NCBI GenBank assembly: GCA_019973575.1
Contig: BPUI01000003.1
Span: forward strand, 434,001-498,000
Direction: 5' to 3'
DNA length: 64,000 nt
Origin: Gemmatimonadetes bacterium T265
GTDB lineage: Bacteria > Gemmatimonadota > Gemmatimonadetes > Gemmatimonadales > Gemmatimonadaceae
Positions 16,655 to 26,125 of the stretch are shown piece after piece. Each line of letters opens with the position of its first letter. Position 1 is the stretch's first letter. A model generated the notes under the pieces. The model made no database searches, was not told the origin of the DNA, and saw only the letters and a list, made by a program, of their open reading frames with translations. The translations under genes and the position numbers were made by a program.

Positions 16655-17731
16655 GTGACTGAGCAGCCATCCGGTCCCGACGACCCCGCGACACACGGCG
16701 AGCCGTCCGAACCGCTCACCCGAGCGTTGGTGCCGCGGGCCGACGGTCTCGTCGACGGTGGCCTCGTCGTCGCAGCGGGCGACGCGGTCGTCCTCCGCGG
16801 GATCGCGGAGAGCTTCTTCGCGCGGTACGCCGGGACGACGCTCCGCACGTATCGGAGCAAGCTCCTCGCGTACGCCGCCTGGCTCGGCGTGCCGCTCGAA
16901 CATCTGCCGGAAGCGTTGCTGGCGCGCGGCGCGGCACGCGTCCACCTCGACCTCGAGCGCTACCGCGCGCACCTCCGGGACGAGCGCCGCGCGTCGCCGG
17001 CCACGATCAACGGGCACCTCGCGGCCCTGCGCTCGCTCGTGCGCTTCCTCCGACGCACGCACGCGTGCACGTGGACCCTGGACGTGCCGTCCGAGCGCGC
17101 GGTGCCCTACCGCGACACGGCCGGGCCGGGCCTCGCCGCCGTGCGGGCGCTGCTGCGCGCGGCGGCACGCCAGCCTGAGCCGCGCAAGGCCGCGCGCGAC
17201 GTCGCCCTCGTCCGCCTGCTCGTCGACCGGGCGCTCCGGCGGAGCGAGGTCGTCGGCCTCGACCTCGCGCACGTGCGCCGGGCTGGGGCCGGGATGCCGG
17301 ACGCGGTCCTCGTGCGCGCGAAGGGCCGGGCGGAGCGCGAGCTGCTCACCCTGCCGCCCAAGACCGCCGCCGCGCTCGGCGCGTGGCTCGCCGCGCGCGG
17401 CGCCGAGCCGGGGCCGCTGTTCGTGTCGCTCGACCCCGGGGCCGGCCGGCGCGGGCGCGGCGGTCGGACGCGGGCCGCGCTCGAGCGCCTCACCGGCGAG
17501 GGCGTCGCCCGGATCCTCGCCGCGCTGGCGGAGCGGGCGCGGCTCACGGCCCCGGTACGCCCGCACGGACTCCGCCACACGGCGATCACGGCGCTCCTGG
17601 ACGCCGGGGCCGGGCTGCGCGAGGCGCAGCGGTTCAGCCGCCATGCGGACCCGCGCACGCTCATGCGCTACGACGACAACCGGACCGACATCGCGGGCGA
17701 GATGGCGCGCCGCGTGAGCGACCTCGTCTAG
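16655..17731 (+). CDS. Tyrosine recombinase / integrase
   Basis: 358 residues from GTG 16655. N-terminal SAM-like core-binding domain about 48-145 (TLRTYRSKLLAYAAWLGV, ATINGHLAALRSLVRFL). Catalytic domain with R195 (ALRRSEV), K223 (RAKGR), H304-x-x-R307 (HGLRH), H330 and nucleophile Y339 (LMRYDDN): the complete set. Size and layout fit plasmid-borne XerC/D-like or phage-like integrases. Likely roles are multimer resolution of the replicon or integration of a mobile segment; its place beside the partition genes favours resolution. No attachment-site duplication was found in the window. Confidence 0.93.
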   Translation: MTEQPSGPDDPATHGEPSEPLTRALVPRADGLVDGGLVVAAGDAVVLRGIAESFFARYAGTTLRTYRSKLLAYAAWLGVPLEHLPEALLARGAARVHLDLERYRAHLRDERRASPATINGHLAALRSLVRFLRRTHACTWTLDVPSERAVPYRDTAGPGLAAVRALLRAAARQPEPRKAARDVALVRLLVDRALRRSEVVGLDLAHVRRAGAGMPDAVLVRAKGRAERELLTLPPKTAAALGAWLAARGAEPGPLFVSLDPGAGRRGRGGRTRAALERLTGEGVARILAALAERARLTAPVRPHGLRHTAITALLDAGAGLREAQRFSRHADPRTLMRYDDNRTDIAGEMARRVSDLV

Positions 17732-18010
17732 CGGGAGACCCAACAGTCTTGGCGCGAGCCGCCATCTGGCTCCTTGATACGTCGTGACGACTGCGCTCCC
17801 GAGCGTCACCGCCCACGGTGGGCGCCGAGCGATCCCGCTGCGCACGCGTTCGAGTTCCATGCGCATTTGCTCCGGCGCGAGGCCGAGGTAATCGCGCATG
17901 CGCCTTTCGTGTTCGGGCGATAGCAGGGCGATGTACAGCAGCCCGTCCCCTACCCACGCGGCACGACCGCGTCGTCGCCGAGCGGCGCGCGCGCCCCTCG
18001 CATCGCGCGC

Positions 18011-20839
18011 CTACCGCGCCGCGCCCCCGCCGGCCAGGGCCGCGCGCAGCTCCGGAAGCCAGTTCACGACGACCACCGCCCCCCGCCGGTCGCCGCTCCC
18101 CCCGAGCAGCACGAAGTGTTGACCGTCCGGCATCACGGCGTAGTTGGCGTGCGGCATGTTGCCGTCGAATCCGTCGTGGAAGAGCGGGGTCCGCGCGGTC
18201 ACCGCGAACACGGGCGCGGCGCCCGGCGTTGGCGTGACGCTCGGCGTGGCGACGGACGCGGCGACGAACTGCCGCCCCGTCCGGTAGAACAGCCGCCCGC
18301 CGCCCGGCGCCCAGAGCGGTTCGACCCCGCCCGCGTCGGACACCTGCACCGCCGCGCCCGGCCCCGGGAACGGCCGCACGTAGACCTCGTCGCGCCCCGA
18401 CTCGGTGGACACGTACGCGAGCCAGCGCCCGTCGGGCGACACGGCCGGCATGTACAGGTCGTAGCCCCCGGTCAGCACCGGCCGCGGCGCCCGACCCGGC
18501 GCGTCGCCGTCCAGCCGCGCGGACCAGATGCCCCAGTGCCCCCCGAGGTTCCGCATGTAGACGAGGGTACGCCCGTCGGGCGTGAGCGTCGCGTCGAACC
18601 CGGACGCCTCGCCCAGTCGCTCGGCCGGCGCGCCGCCGTCGGCCGGCTGCGCCCAGAACGCCGCGCGGCCGCCGTCCGTCGCCGTGAACACGACGCGGCG
18701 CCCGTCCGGCGTCCACTCGGGCCCGTCGACGTGCCCGGTCGTCGTCAGCCGCGTGGGCGTGCCCGACGCGAGGTCGTACACCCAGATGTCGTACTGCCCG
18801 CCCGGCCGCGGCACCTGCAGGGCCAGCCGCCGCCCGTCGGGGGAGACGCGCGGGTGCATGGGTTCGCCGCGGGCGACGCCGGTCGCGCCTAACGGGCCCA
18901 ACGAGCCGACGAGCGGCCGCACGGCGCCCCGGGCGTCGGCGAGCACGACGGCGTGGGCCGCGGGCCCGCGCGTGTAGAGGAGCGTGCCGTCCGCGGCGAG
19001 CGCCGCCGCCGCGATGGTGCCTGCGCCGTCGCGCAGGACGGCCGTGGGGCGGCCCGCCGCGCGGCGCCGGGCCGCGTCGAACGGCACCGCCATGACCGCG
19101 CCGCCGTCCGCCGCGACATACAGGAGGTGCCCGTCCACCACGCCGACGGCGGCGCGGCCGCTCACGCCGAGCCGCACGTGCGGGGCGGGCTCGGTCGCGG
19201 GCCCGTCCAGCGGGGCCACGGCGAGTTCGCCCGCGGCGGCGCTCGCGGCGCGCGGCGTGACGGTGAACACGACCGCCTTGCCGTCCGGCAGCACGCGCGG
19301 GGCCGAGTGGGACTGCTCCCCGCGCGCCGTATCGGGACGCGTGAGCGGGCGCGCGACGCCGTCGACGGTGTCGATCCGGGCGAGCCCGCCGAACGGCCCC
19401 GCGTCCACCACGATCACCCCCCCGGGTGCCCACGCGCCGTCGGCGGCCGCCGGCGTGCCGCTCGCGACGACCCGCGCCGCCGCGGCGCCGTCGAGCCGCA
19501 CGCGCGCGAGGTCGCCGGTCGCGGTCGTGAACGCGACCCAGCGCCCGTCGGGCGAAACGAACGGGTTGCGCGCCCCGGCCGTGCCGACGAGCGGCCGCGC
19601 CCACAAGTCGTCGAGCGCGCGGACGGCAAGCCCGCCCCCGTCGCCCGCCTCCTTCAGCACGATGCTCCCGCCGTCGGGCGTGAGCGCGGGCGTGCCGAGG
19701 GGCGCCGAGTCGCCGGGCGCGTCGAGCACGAAGCGGACGGCGCGCGGCGCGGGCGTCGTCGGCCCACGCCCCCACCACGACGCCGCACCGGCACCGGCGA
19801 CTGCCGCACCGGCCGCGAGCGCGAGCACGACGGGGTCGCGCGCCCGAACGCGGAGTGCGTCGAGTCGCCGCGCGCCGCGGGCCTCACCGGCGATCGGGGC
19901 GTTCCCCGACGCGCGGGCGACCCCCGTGCCGGCGGTCGGCTCCTCGAGCGCCTCGGCGAACGCCTGCGCGCTCGCGAACCGGTCGCCCGGCAGCTTCTCG
20001 AGCGCGCGCCGCACGGCCGCGTCCACGTGCGGCGGCACGCTCGGGCGCTGCGCGCTGAGCGACCGCGGCGCCTCGGTCATCGCCCGCGCGACGACGGCCT
20101 GCGCGGTCGCGCCGGTGAACGGCGGCTCGCCGGCGAGCATCTCGTAGGCGACCGCGCCCAACGCGTAGACGTCGCAGCGCGCGGTGATCTGGCGCTCCCC
20201 CATCGCCTGCTCGGGGGCCATGTAGTGCGGCGTGCCGAGCGAGAGCCCGGTGAGCGTCATGCGCGCGCCGCCGGCCTGCTCGACGGCGAGCGCGATGCCG
20301 AAGTCGGCGACCAGCGCGTCGCCCTCGTGCAGCAGGATGTTCTCGGGCTTGACGTCCCGGTGCACCACCCCGTGCCGGTGCGCGTGGTCGAGCGCCGCCG
20401 CGACCTGCCGCGCGAGGCGCACCGCCTCGGCCACGGGCAGCGCGCCCTCCCGGTCGAGCCGCGCGCGCAGGCTCGGCCCCTCGACGTACGGCATCACGTA
20501 GTACGGCCGGCCGGCGAGCGCGCCCGCCTCGGGGCCGAACACCCCCGAGTCGAGCAGGGCGAGGATGTGCGGGTGCTGGAGGCGCGCGGTGACCCGGACC
20601 TCCTGCACGAAGCGCTCGGCGCCGAGCAGCGCGGTGAGCTCGCCGGCGAGCACCTTGACGGCCACCCGGCGGTCGTGCTTGGGGTCGTACGCGAGGTAGA
20701 CCGTGGCCATCCCGCCGCGCCCGAGCTCGCGCTCGAGCGTGTAGGGGCCCGCGCGCACGCCGGTCGCTGGTGCGCCGGGGACATACCCGTGCACCGCGGG
20801 CTCGTGCGACTCTGAGCGTGACGTCTGGTCCGTGCGCAC
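18011..20839 (-). CDS. PknB-type Ser/Thr kinase fused to a WD40-like/TolB beta-propeller
   Basis: 942 residues from GTG 20839 (AGGAG nine bases upstream). Kinase about 33-300: GRGGMA loop at 40-45, K62 in VAVKVL, HRDVKPEN with D162, DFG at 179-181 and GTPHYMAPEQ. A single membrane segment follows (about 365-390, VVLALAAGAAVAGAGAASWW). The periplasmic part is a PD40/TolB-like propeller with repeated SPDGR(R/W)-type blades. Typical of single-pass receptor kinases: the propeller would sense an extracytoplasmic ligand and the kinase phosphorylate cytoplasmic targets. No target gene is evident next to it. Converges with the integrase, 279 bp apart. Confidence 0.93.
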   Translation of the reverse strand: MRTDQTSRSESHEPAVHGYVPGAPATGVRAGPYTLERELGRGGMATVYLAYDPKHDRRVAVKVLAGELTALLGAERFVQEVRVTARLQHPHILALLDSGVFGPEAGALAGRPYYVMPYVEGPSLRARLDREGALPVAEAVRLARQVAAALDHAHRHGVVHRDVKPENILLHEGDALVADFGIALAVEQAGGARMTLTGLSLGTPHYMAPEQAMGERQITARCDVYALGAVAYEMLAGEPPFTGATAQAVVARAMTEAPRSLSAQRPSVPPHVDAAVRRALEKLPGDRFASAQAFAEALEEPTAGTGVARASGNAPIAGEARGARRLDALRVRARDPVVLALAAGAAVAGAGAASWWGRGPTTPAPRAVRFVLDAPGDSAPLGTPALTPDGGSIVLKEAGDGGGLAVRALDDLWARPLVGTAGARNPFVSPDGRWVAFTTATGDLARVRLDGAAAARVVASGTPAAADGAWAPGGVIVVDAGPFGGLARIDTVDGVARPLTRPDTARGEQSHSAPRVLPDGKAVVFTVTPRAASAAAGELAVAPLDGPATEPAPHVRLGVSGRAAVGVVDGHLLYVAADGGAVMAVPFDAARRRAAGRPTAVLRDGAGTIAAAALAADGTLLYTRGPAAHAVVLADARGAVRPLVGSLGPLGATGVARGEPMHPRVSPDGRRLALQVPRPGGQYDIWVYDLASGTPTRLTTTGHVDGPEWTPDGRRVVFTATDGGRAAFWAQPADGGAPAERLGEASGFDATLTPDGRTLVYMRNLGGHWGIWSARLDGDAPGRAPRPVLTGGYDLYMPAVSPDGRWLAYVSTESGRDEVYVRPFPGPGAAVQVSDAGGVEPLWAPGGGRLFYRTGRQFVAASVATPSVTPTPGAAPVFAVTARTPLFHDGFDGNMPHANYAVMPDGQHFVLLGGSGDRRGAVVVVNWLPELRAALAGGGAAR

Positions 20840-21232
20840 GCGGCGCGCTCCTGGAAAGATCTGCGCTAACGTACTCCGCCGACGCGGGCGCGCCAGCGGT
20901 CGGCCCGCCGCGTCGGACCGCCGCGCCACGCGCCGGACGCGGCGCAGAGTGTCGCGGTGCCGCCGCGCGCCGGCAAGCCTCGCGCTGTTAGGCGCGCTCC
21001 GGGAGCAGCATGGTCGTCCCGGGACGAGCAGGGTGGTGGGGCCGGGTGGGGCACGGCGGGCCACGGCGGCCGTCGCGAGGCCCGCCGCCGGACGGGCTAC
21101 GTACAACGCCACCACATGACGGCGCGCGGCCTCCACAACACGCAATCGCGCCGATCGGCGCGCGACGCCGGGCGACCACGCTCGGCGGTGCGCCGCGCCT
21201 GTCGCTGGTGGTTGGCACGACGCGGGCGCGCG
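20840..21232. other. Non-coding stretch upstream of the kinase gene
   Basis: 393 bp holding the kinase leader (AGGAG at 20849-20853, minus strand) and one GTTAGGC word at about 20989. Frames crossing it are Arg/Pro-rich shadows. I see no gene, repeat or clear terminator. Confidence 0.5.
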
Positions 21233-21859
21233 TCACGGCACCCGCCGCAGGTCCATCACGGCGTGGAACGGCGGCTTGCCCGGGACGGCGAACGTCCAGT
21301 CCTCGGTGTGGTGGTCGGTGTCGATCAGCGTGAACACGGCGTGGGTCACGTGGCCCGGCGCGTCCACGCCGGCCACGTCGACGAGGTCGAACTCGATCGT
21401 GCGCTGGTCCTGCGACGGCCGGGCGACCATGCGTGGCCGGTTCTTGAAATCGCAGTAGTGGACCAGCGTCAGCCGGTCCCCGTCGACGTAGAACAGCGTG
21501 ATCTCCGGGAGGCGCGGGTCCCCCAGCTCCTGCAATAGTGCGTCCCCCGACGAGGCCACGCGCATGGTGATGGCCAGCGGCGGGCCGGCCGCCTTCGCGG
21601 CCCACTCCGGGTCGCTGACGGCCACCGGTCCCCGCCACTTGCCCGCCGTCGCCTTCAACGCGTCGAGCGAGCGTTGCCCGTCGGAGCTGGCGGCCGCGCT
21701 CGCCGGCGAGGGGGGAGCCCCAGCGGACGGCGCGCCAGCGGTCTGCGCGCCAGCGGCCTGCGCGAGCGCCGCCTCGCACGAGAGGAGGGTACCGATCGCC
21801 AGTGCCGTGGGCAGGCCTACCATCGTGAGTCGCACGTCGTTTCGCAGCAGTGGACGCAT
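21233..21859 (-). CDS. Small exported protein, lipocalin/DUF1579-like, probable BlaI target
   Basis: 208 residues from ATG 21859. Signal peptide about 1-34 (ALAIGTLLSCEAALAQA), then a low-complexity AGAQ/AGAP spacer to about residue 60. The mature part (LDALKATAGKWRG ... MRVASSGDALLQEL ... LFYVDGDRLTLVHYCDF) alternates beta strands like small calycin-type domains (DUF1579-like); I am not sure of the family. It has its own leader with an AT-rich motif shared with the blaR1/blaI promoter, so it is probably regulated by the neighbouring BlaI. Could bind a small hydrophobic ligand. Function unknown. Confidence 0.75.
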   Translation of the reverse strand: MRPLLRNDVRLTMVGLPTALAIGTLLSCEAALAQAAGAQTAGAPSAGAPPSPASAAASSDGQRSLDALKATAGKWRGPVAVSDPEWAAKAAGPPLAITMRVASSGDALLQELGDPRLPEITLFYVDGDRLTLVHYCDFKNRPRMVARPSQDQRTIEFDLVDVAGVDAPGHVTHAVFTLIDTDHHTEDWTFAVPGKPPFHAVMDLRRVP

Positions 21860-21925
21860 GGGGTGCTCCGGACGAGGGGTGGTCGTGCGAGGGTGAGTCC
21901 GGTGTACGGAGGAGCCGTCTCGTGA

Positions 21926-21955
21926 TACCGTATATCGTAGTTTATAGTTGTTGCG
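21926..21955. promoter_or_regulatory. Candidate BlaI operator/promoter of the 208-residue protein gene
   Basis: AT-rich island in GC-rich surroundings: CCGTATATCGTAGTTTATAG followed by TTGTTG. It shares TATAGTT(A/G)TT and CGTATAT with the island at 23446-23475 upstream of the blaR1-like gene. Confidence 0.5.
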
Positions 21956-22010
21956 GGCAATCTGACGCCCAGTTTCGACCAGACGACCGTCGGGCGGTCG
22001 CGCGGGGCGG

Positions 22011-22400
22011 CTACTCCGCGGCGCCCGGCGGCGGCGTCGCGTCGAGCAGCGCGCGCATGCGCGCGCGCTCCGCGTCCGAGAGCTGCTTCTGCTCGACGAG
22101 ATGCGCGAGCAGCCGGATCGGCGAGCCACGATACACCTTGTCCAGCAACCGCCCGAGCGCGGACTCGCCCGCCTGCTCGGCGGCGAGCACGGGGTAGTAG
22201 ACGTGCGTCTTCCCGTCCCCCCGCCGGTGGGCGACGTAGCCCTTGAGTTCGAGCGTGCGGAGCATCGTCGAAATGCTCGTGTAGGCGAGTGCCGGGTCCA
22301 CCCGCGCCCGGACCTCGTGGGCGGTCGCCTCGCCCGCGTCCCAGAGCGCGCTCATGATGTCCAGCTCGCGCCGGGTGAGATGCAGCTTCGGCACGCTCAC
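22011..22400 (-). CDS. BlaI/MecI/CopY-type transcriptional repressor
   Basis: 129 residues, the normal length for this winged-helix family. N-terminal HTH LTRRELDIMSALWDAGEATAHEV and YTSISTMLRTLELKGYVAHRR, wing HVYYPV, then a helical dimerisation tail. GTG 22400 overlaps the upstream M56 peptidase stop by 4 bp. Family members repress their operon until the partner membrane protease triggers their cleavage. No beta-lactamase lies nearby, so the signal is probably not (or not only) a beta-lactam. Confidence 0.93.
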   Translation of the reverse strand: MSVPKLHLTRRELDIMSALWDAGEATAHEVRARVDPALAYTSISTMLRTLELKGYVAHRRGDGKTHVYYPVLAAEQAGESALGRLLDKVYRGSPIRLLAHLVEQKQLSDAERARMRALLDATPPPGAAE

Positions 22401-23431
22401 CGGTTGGCGGAGTGGTCGGATTCATTCTTCCCGCCCGCGCCGGTGTGATGCCCGGCGGGGACGGGATGCGGAAGCGAGAGCAGGCCCGCGAGGAGCCCGC
22501 ACGCGAGCAGCGGTGCCAGGAGCCGCGGCGCGCGTCGGGCGCCTCCGCGGGTCGTCGGCCGCAGGAGCACGGTCAGGCGGCGCTCGAGCATCCCCGCCCG
22601 GGCGACGAACGCCGGCTGCAACCCCGGCCGGAAGCGCGACTCCCGGCTCGCCGCCTCGGCCACGTGCAGAAGGAGCGCGCCGTACGCGCGGGCGTCGCCG
22701 AGCGCCCGCACGACGCGGCGGTCGCAGTCGGTCTCGACCGCGAGATGCAGCCGCCGCAGCTGCCACCCGAGCGCGAGGTTCCACGGCGCGAGGAGCAGCG
22801 CGAGCGAGGCGAGGCCTAACAGGCGCGCGTCGTGCGCGCGCCGGTGCTCCTCCTCGTGCCGCACGATGTACCGGCGCTGCGCGGCCGGCAGCGCGAGCAC
22901 CCAGCGCGGGAGCAGCACGCGCGAGCGCACGAGGCCGACCGTCGCGGGCCCGATCCGACCGGTGACGACGACCGGTACGTCGTCCACCACCGTCGCGCCG
23001 TCCGGCGCGTCTGCGGCACGCGCGCGGGCAGCACGCCGCGACACGGAGGCGACCCACGCCGCGCTCAGCAGCCCCCAGACGACCAACCCCGTCGATGCGA
23101 ATTGCGAGAACCGGTTGATGGCCGCGTCGTACGACGCGGTACCCGCCCACCACGCCGGGCTGAGCACGGGGTACACCCCCGCCACGATCGGGGGGGTGCC
23201 TGTTACTCCGATGGTGACGGTGTGGTGTGCGTGACTGAAGCCCGGCACGACGATCGACAACGCGATGACGGCGCACCACACCCACCGGCGCGGCCACGTC
23301 GACGGCAGGGAGCGCTCGACGAGGAGCCCGACACCCCCGAGGCCGATGCCCAGCGCAATGACGTAGAGGATGCAGAGCATAGCCGCCGCGCCCCACACGG
23401 AAGAGAGGTGACCCGGAGCCGACAACATCAC
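22397..23431 (-). CDS. BlaR1-family M56 membrane metallopeptidase without sensor domain
   Basis: 344 residues from GTG 23431 (ATG 23428 possible). Membrane segments at about 12-40, 50-66 and 112-130. Zinc motif HEEEH at 192-196 in the conserved context IVRHEEEHRRAHD, followed by a fourth hydrophobic segment (about 205-222). The chain ends about 30 residues after LLAPLLACGLLAGLLSL, so the penicillin-binding sensor domain of classical BlaR1 is absent. It should cleave, or start the cleavage of, the BlaI-type repressor encoded by the overlapping downstream gene in response to an unknown signal. Confidence 0.9.
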   Translation of the reverse strand: MMLSAPGHLSSVWGAAAMLCILYVIALGIGLGGVGLLVERSLPSTWPRRWVWCAVIALSIVVPGFSHAHHTVTIGVTGTPPIVAGVYPVLSPAWWAGTASYDAAINRFSQFASTGLVVWGLLSAAWVASVSRRAARARAADAPDGATVVDDVPVVVTGRIGPATVGLVRSRVLLPRWVLALPAAQRRYIVRHEEEHRRAHDARLLGLASLALLLAPWNLALGWQLRRLHLAVETDCDRRVVRALGDARAYGALLLHVAEAASRESRFRPGLQPAFVARAGMLERRLTVLLRPTTRGGARRAPRLLAPLLACGLLAGLLSLPHPVPAGHHTGAGGKNESDHSANR

Positions 23432-23445
23432 GCGTGCGGCTCGGA

Positions 23446-23475
23446 ATAACTATAAGCTTACATTTATCGTATATG
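23446..23475. promoter_or_regulatory. Candidate BlaI operator/promoter of the M56-blaI operon
   Basis: AT-rich island ATAACTATAAGCTTACATTT followed by ATCGTATATG, starting 15 bp upstream of the GTG start. On the minus strand it reads TTATAGTTATT, matching the element before the 208-residue protein gene. This fits an autoregulated operator. Confidence 0.5.
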
Positions 23476-23683
23476 CGGACTGCGGCGCGTCAAGGACCGC
23501 GGTGGTCCGCGGGCGAGGGTTCGCCGATCGAGACAGGGGCTGGGCGGGACCGCGGCCGCTCGGTACTTAATTGTCCCGACGTTCGGATCTCTTGCGCACC
23601 CGCTACGTCACCAGGCCAACCCGCGCCGGTCCACCGTTGTGGACGGGCCGCCGGCGCGCCGCCCCCTCCCCCCGACACCCACC

Positions 23684-24889
23684 ATGCAGGCGCACACCGT
23701 CACCATGCTCGGCACCGGCCTGATCGGCGGGTTCTACACGATGGCGCTGCACGCCGGGCGCGGCCGGGACCGTGTCGGCGTCGCGTACTCGCGCGACCCG
23801 GGCCGCGCGCGCGCCTTCGCCGAGCGGTGGGGCGTGCCGCGCCACACGGCCGACCTGCGCGCCGCCGTCGAGGACCCGTCGACCGACGCCGTGGTAATCG
23901 GCCTGCCCAACGCCCTGCACGAGGAGGCCGTCGCGCTCGCCGCGCGGGCCGGCAAGGCGGTGCTCTGCACCAAACCGTTAGGCCGCACCGCGGCCGAGGC
24001 GCGGCGGATGCTTGAGACCGTCGAGCGCGCGGGCGTCTTCCACGGCTACCTCGAAGACCTCGTCTACACGCCGAAGCTCCTCAAGGCGGTCGAGGCCGTG
24101 CGCGGCGGGGCGGTGGGCGACGTGCTCTGGGTGCGCTCGCGCGAGGCGCACCCGGGGCCGCACAGCGCGTGGTTCTGGTCGCGCGAGGAGGCGGGCGGCG
24201 GCGCGCTCACCGACGTCGGCTGCCACTGCGCGGAGATCATCCGCGCCTTCGTCGGCAAGGGGAACCGCCCGGTCGAGGTGATGTGCTGGACCGACACCCT
24301 CGTGCACCCGATCGACGCCGAGGACCACGCGATCGCGCTCATCCGCTTCGAGAGCGGGGCGATGGGGCAGATCGAGGTGAGTTGGGCCTTCCGCGGCGGA
24401 ATGGACCTGCGCGACGAGGTCGCGGGCACCGGGGGCACCATCCTGCTCAACCACTGGCTGCGCACCGGCTTCGAGATGTTCACGGCCGGCGGCGGCGGCG
24501 GGTACGTCGCCGAGAAGCTCGAGTCCGACCGCGGCTGGCTCTTCCCCGTCGGCGACGAGGTCCACGAGCTCGGCTACATCCACATGTTCGCCGACATGTT
24601 CGGGGCGATGGACGCGGGCCGCGCCCCGGCGGAGGACTTCTACGAGGGCTACGTCGTGAACGCGGTGCTCGACGCCTGCTACGCGTCGGCGCGCTCGCGG
24701 CGGTGGGAGCCGGTGCGGCTGGACCTCTGGCGCGCGCCGGCGCCCGCGGCGCGGGTGCGCGTCGAGCCGCGGACCGTCGGAGGCCGCGTGCTGATCAAGG
24801 AGGAGCGGATGCCCGACGGCACGCTGCGGCAGATCCTGCGCGACCCGGCCACGGGCGCAGTCACCGAGGCGACGGCCGGCGACGCCTAA
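23684..24889 (+). CDS. Gfo/Idh/MocA family NAD(P)-dependent oxidoreductase
   Basis: 401 residues from ATG 23684 (the frame is open from GTG 23639, but ATG has the Rossmann motif at the right distance). Nucleotide fold [13 protein letters not shown] at 7-19, cofactor-site motif [12 protein letters not shown] at about 103-112 (EKP-like), and the C-terminal family domain with [13 protein letters not shown] and MGQIEVSW. Cytoplasmic, probably oxidising or reducing a sugar or inositol-like substrate. It is alone on its strand and its last 4 bases overlap the end of the M20 gene, so it is not part of that operon. Substrate unknown. Confidence 0.9.
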   Translation: MQAHTVTMLGTGLIGGFYTMALHAGRGRDRVGVAYSRDPGRARAFAERWGVPRHTADLRAAVEDPSTDAVVIGLPNALHEEAVALAARAGKAVLCTKPLGRTAAEARRMLETVERAGVFHGYLEDLVYTPKLLKAVEAVRGGAVGDVLWVRSREAHPGPHSAWFWSREEAGGGALTDVGCHCAEIIRAFVGKGNRPVEVMCWTDTLVHPIDAEDHAIALIRFESGAMGQIEVSWAFRGGMDLRDEVAGTGGTILLNHWLRTGFEMFTAGGGGGYVAEKLESDRGWLFPVGDEVHELGYIHMFADMFGAMDAGRAPAEDFYEGYVVNAVLDACYASARSRRWEPVRLDLWRAPAPAARVRVEPRTVGGRVLIKEERMPDGTLRQILRDPATGAVTEATAGDA

Positions 24890-26118
24890 CGGCCGGCGGA
24901 CGGCGGGCGCTCCGCCGTCCCGCCCCCCGCGGCGAGCGCCGCCGACGCGACCCGGGCCGTCGCCGCCAGCACGGCCGCGCCGACGAACACGCTCTCGTCG
25001 GCCGCGTAGAACTGCGGCGAGTGCGCGGCCACCACGCGGCCGCCCGCCTCCCGCGCGCCGACGCGGAGGAAGCACCCCGGGATGCGCTCCAGGTAGTGCG
25101 CGAAGTCCTCGCCGGCCAGGTTGAGGAAGCCGAGCGGCACGACCGCGTCGTCGCCGAGCGTCGCGCGCGCGGCCGCGCGCGCCCACGCCGTGGGCCCGGG
25201 CGGGTTGACGACCGGCGGCACCCCGGCCCCGAACGTCACGCGTGCCTCGAGGCCGTACGTCGCCGCCACCCCCGCGGCGATCCGCCGCACTTCGCCGAGC
25301 AGCAGCGCCCGCGCGGGCGCGTCGACCGCGCGCACCGTGCCTAACAGCTCCGCGCGCTCCGGGATCACGTTCGCGGCGGTGCCCGCGCGCAGCGCCCCCA
25401 CGGTCACCACGCCCGCGCTTGCCGGGTTCAGCCGCCGCGAGACGATCGTCTGCAACGCCCCCACGAGCGCCGCCGCCCCCACCACCGGGTCGGCCGCCTC
25501 GTGTGGCCGCGCCGCGTGTGCGCCCGCCCCGACGAGCTCGACCGCGAACTCGTCGGCCGAGGCGGCCAGCGGGCCGTCATCCGCGACCACCTGGCCGACG
25601 GCGAACCGCCGGTCGACGTGCGCGCCGAAGATCGCGGCCACCCCGTCGAGTGCGCCCGTCGCCAGCACCGCCGCCGCGCCCGCCCCCGTCTCCTCGGCCG
25701 GTTGCAGCACGACCACCACGTCGCCCGCGGCGGGGTCGGCCGCGAGCAGGTGGGCCGCGCCGACGGCCCAGGTCGCGTGCACGTCGTGCCCGCACGCGTG
25801 CATCACCCCGGGCACCGCCGACGCGTAGTCGAGCCCCGTCGCCTCCTGGATCGGCAGCGCGTCGATGTCGCCGCGGATCGCCACGACCGGCGCCGCCGGG
25901 TCGCGCCCGCGCAGCCGCGCGACCACGCCCGTGCCAGCCACGCGCGCGACCGACGCGACCGACGCGGGCGCGAGCACCTCGAGCGCCGCGGTGAGGCGCG
26001 CCGCCGTCCGCTCCTCCCGGAACGCCAGCTCCGGGTGCTGGTGCAGGTCGCGCCGCAGCGCGAGCAGGTCGGCCCGCAGCGCCGCGGGGAACTGCCCGCC
26101 CCAGGGCGCGCCGCTCAC
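24886..26118 (-). CDS. M20D family amidohydrolase (N-acyl-L-amino acid hydrolase type)
   Basis: 410 residues. M20D metal-site motifs: [10 protein letters not shown] (about 81-90), [10 protein letters not shown] (106-115, with C109, H111 and H114) and PAEETGAG (E142/E143). Family members cleave N-acyl amino acids (hippurate, N-acetyl, N-succinyl). Third gene of a three-gene unit with an N-acyltransferase and an N-acylamino acid racemase, the same set as the Geobacillus pathway converting D- to L-amino acids through N-succinyl intermediates. Here it would release the L-amino acid. Cytoplasmic, no signal peptide. Seven bp separate it from the racemase gene. Confidence 0.92.
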   Translation of the reverse strand: MSGAPWGGQFPAALRADLLALRRDLHQHPELAFREERTAARLTAALEVLAPASVASVARVAGTGVVARLRGRDPAAPVVAIRGDIDALPIQEATGLDYASAVPGVMHACGHDVHATWAVGAAHLLAADPAAGDVVVVLQPAEETGAGAAAVLATGALDGVAAIFGAHVDRRFAVGQVVADDGPLAASADEFAVELVGAGAHAARPHEAADPVVGAAALVGALQTIVSRRLNPASAGVVTVGALRAGTAANVIPERAELLGTVRAVDAPARALLLGEVRRIAAGVAATYGLEARVTFGAGVPPVVNPPGPTAWARAAARATLGDDAVVPLGFLNLAGEDFAHYLERIPGCFLRVGAREAGGRVVAAHSPQFYAADESVFVGAAVLAATARVASAALAAGGGTAERPPSAGR

Positions 26119-26125
26119 GCCGGCC

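Noticed and set aside
17756-17772. GAGCC/GGCTC stem after the integrase as a terminator
   Set aside because: Only 5 bp with no supporting tract; such stems are common by chance at this GC content.
17759-17899. Minus-strand frame starting MRDYLGLAPEQMRMELERVR
   Set aside because: It reads protein-like for about 45 residues but then runs antisense through the integrase; no SD or family match. Could be a gene remnant, too weak to list.
18953-20815. Long plus-strand open frame (about 620 codons) opposite the kinase gene
   Set aside because: Arg/His/Pro-rich shadow typical of the antisense of a high-GC3 gene; no domain, and the opposite strand has a complete kinase.
22011-23431. Beta-lactam resistance operon
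   Set aside because: BlaR1-like protein has no sensor domain and no beta-lactamase is adjacent; the S12 proteins farther on have signal peptides and DD-peptidase/esterase-like context.
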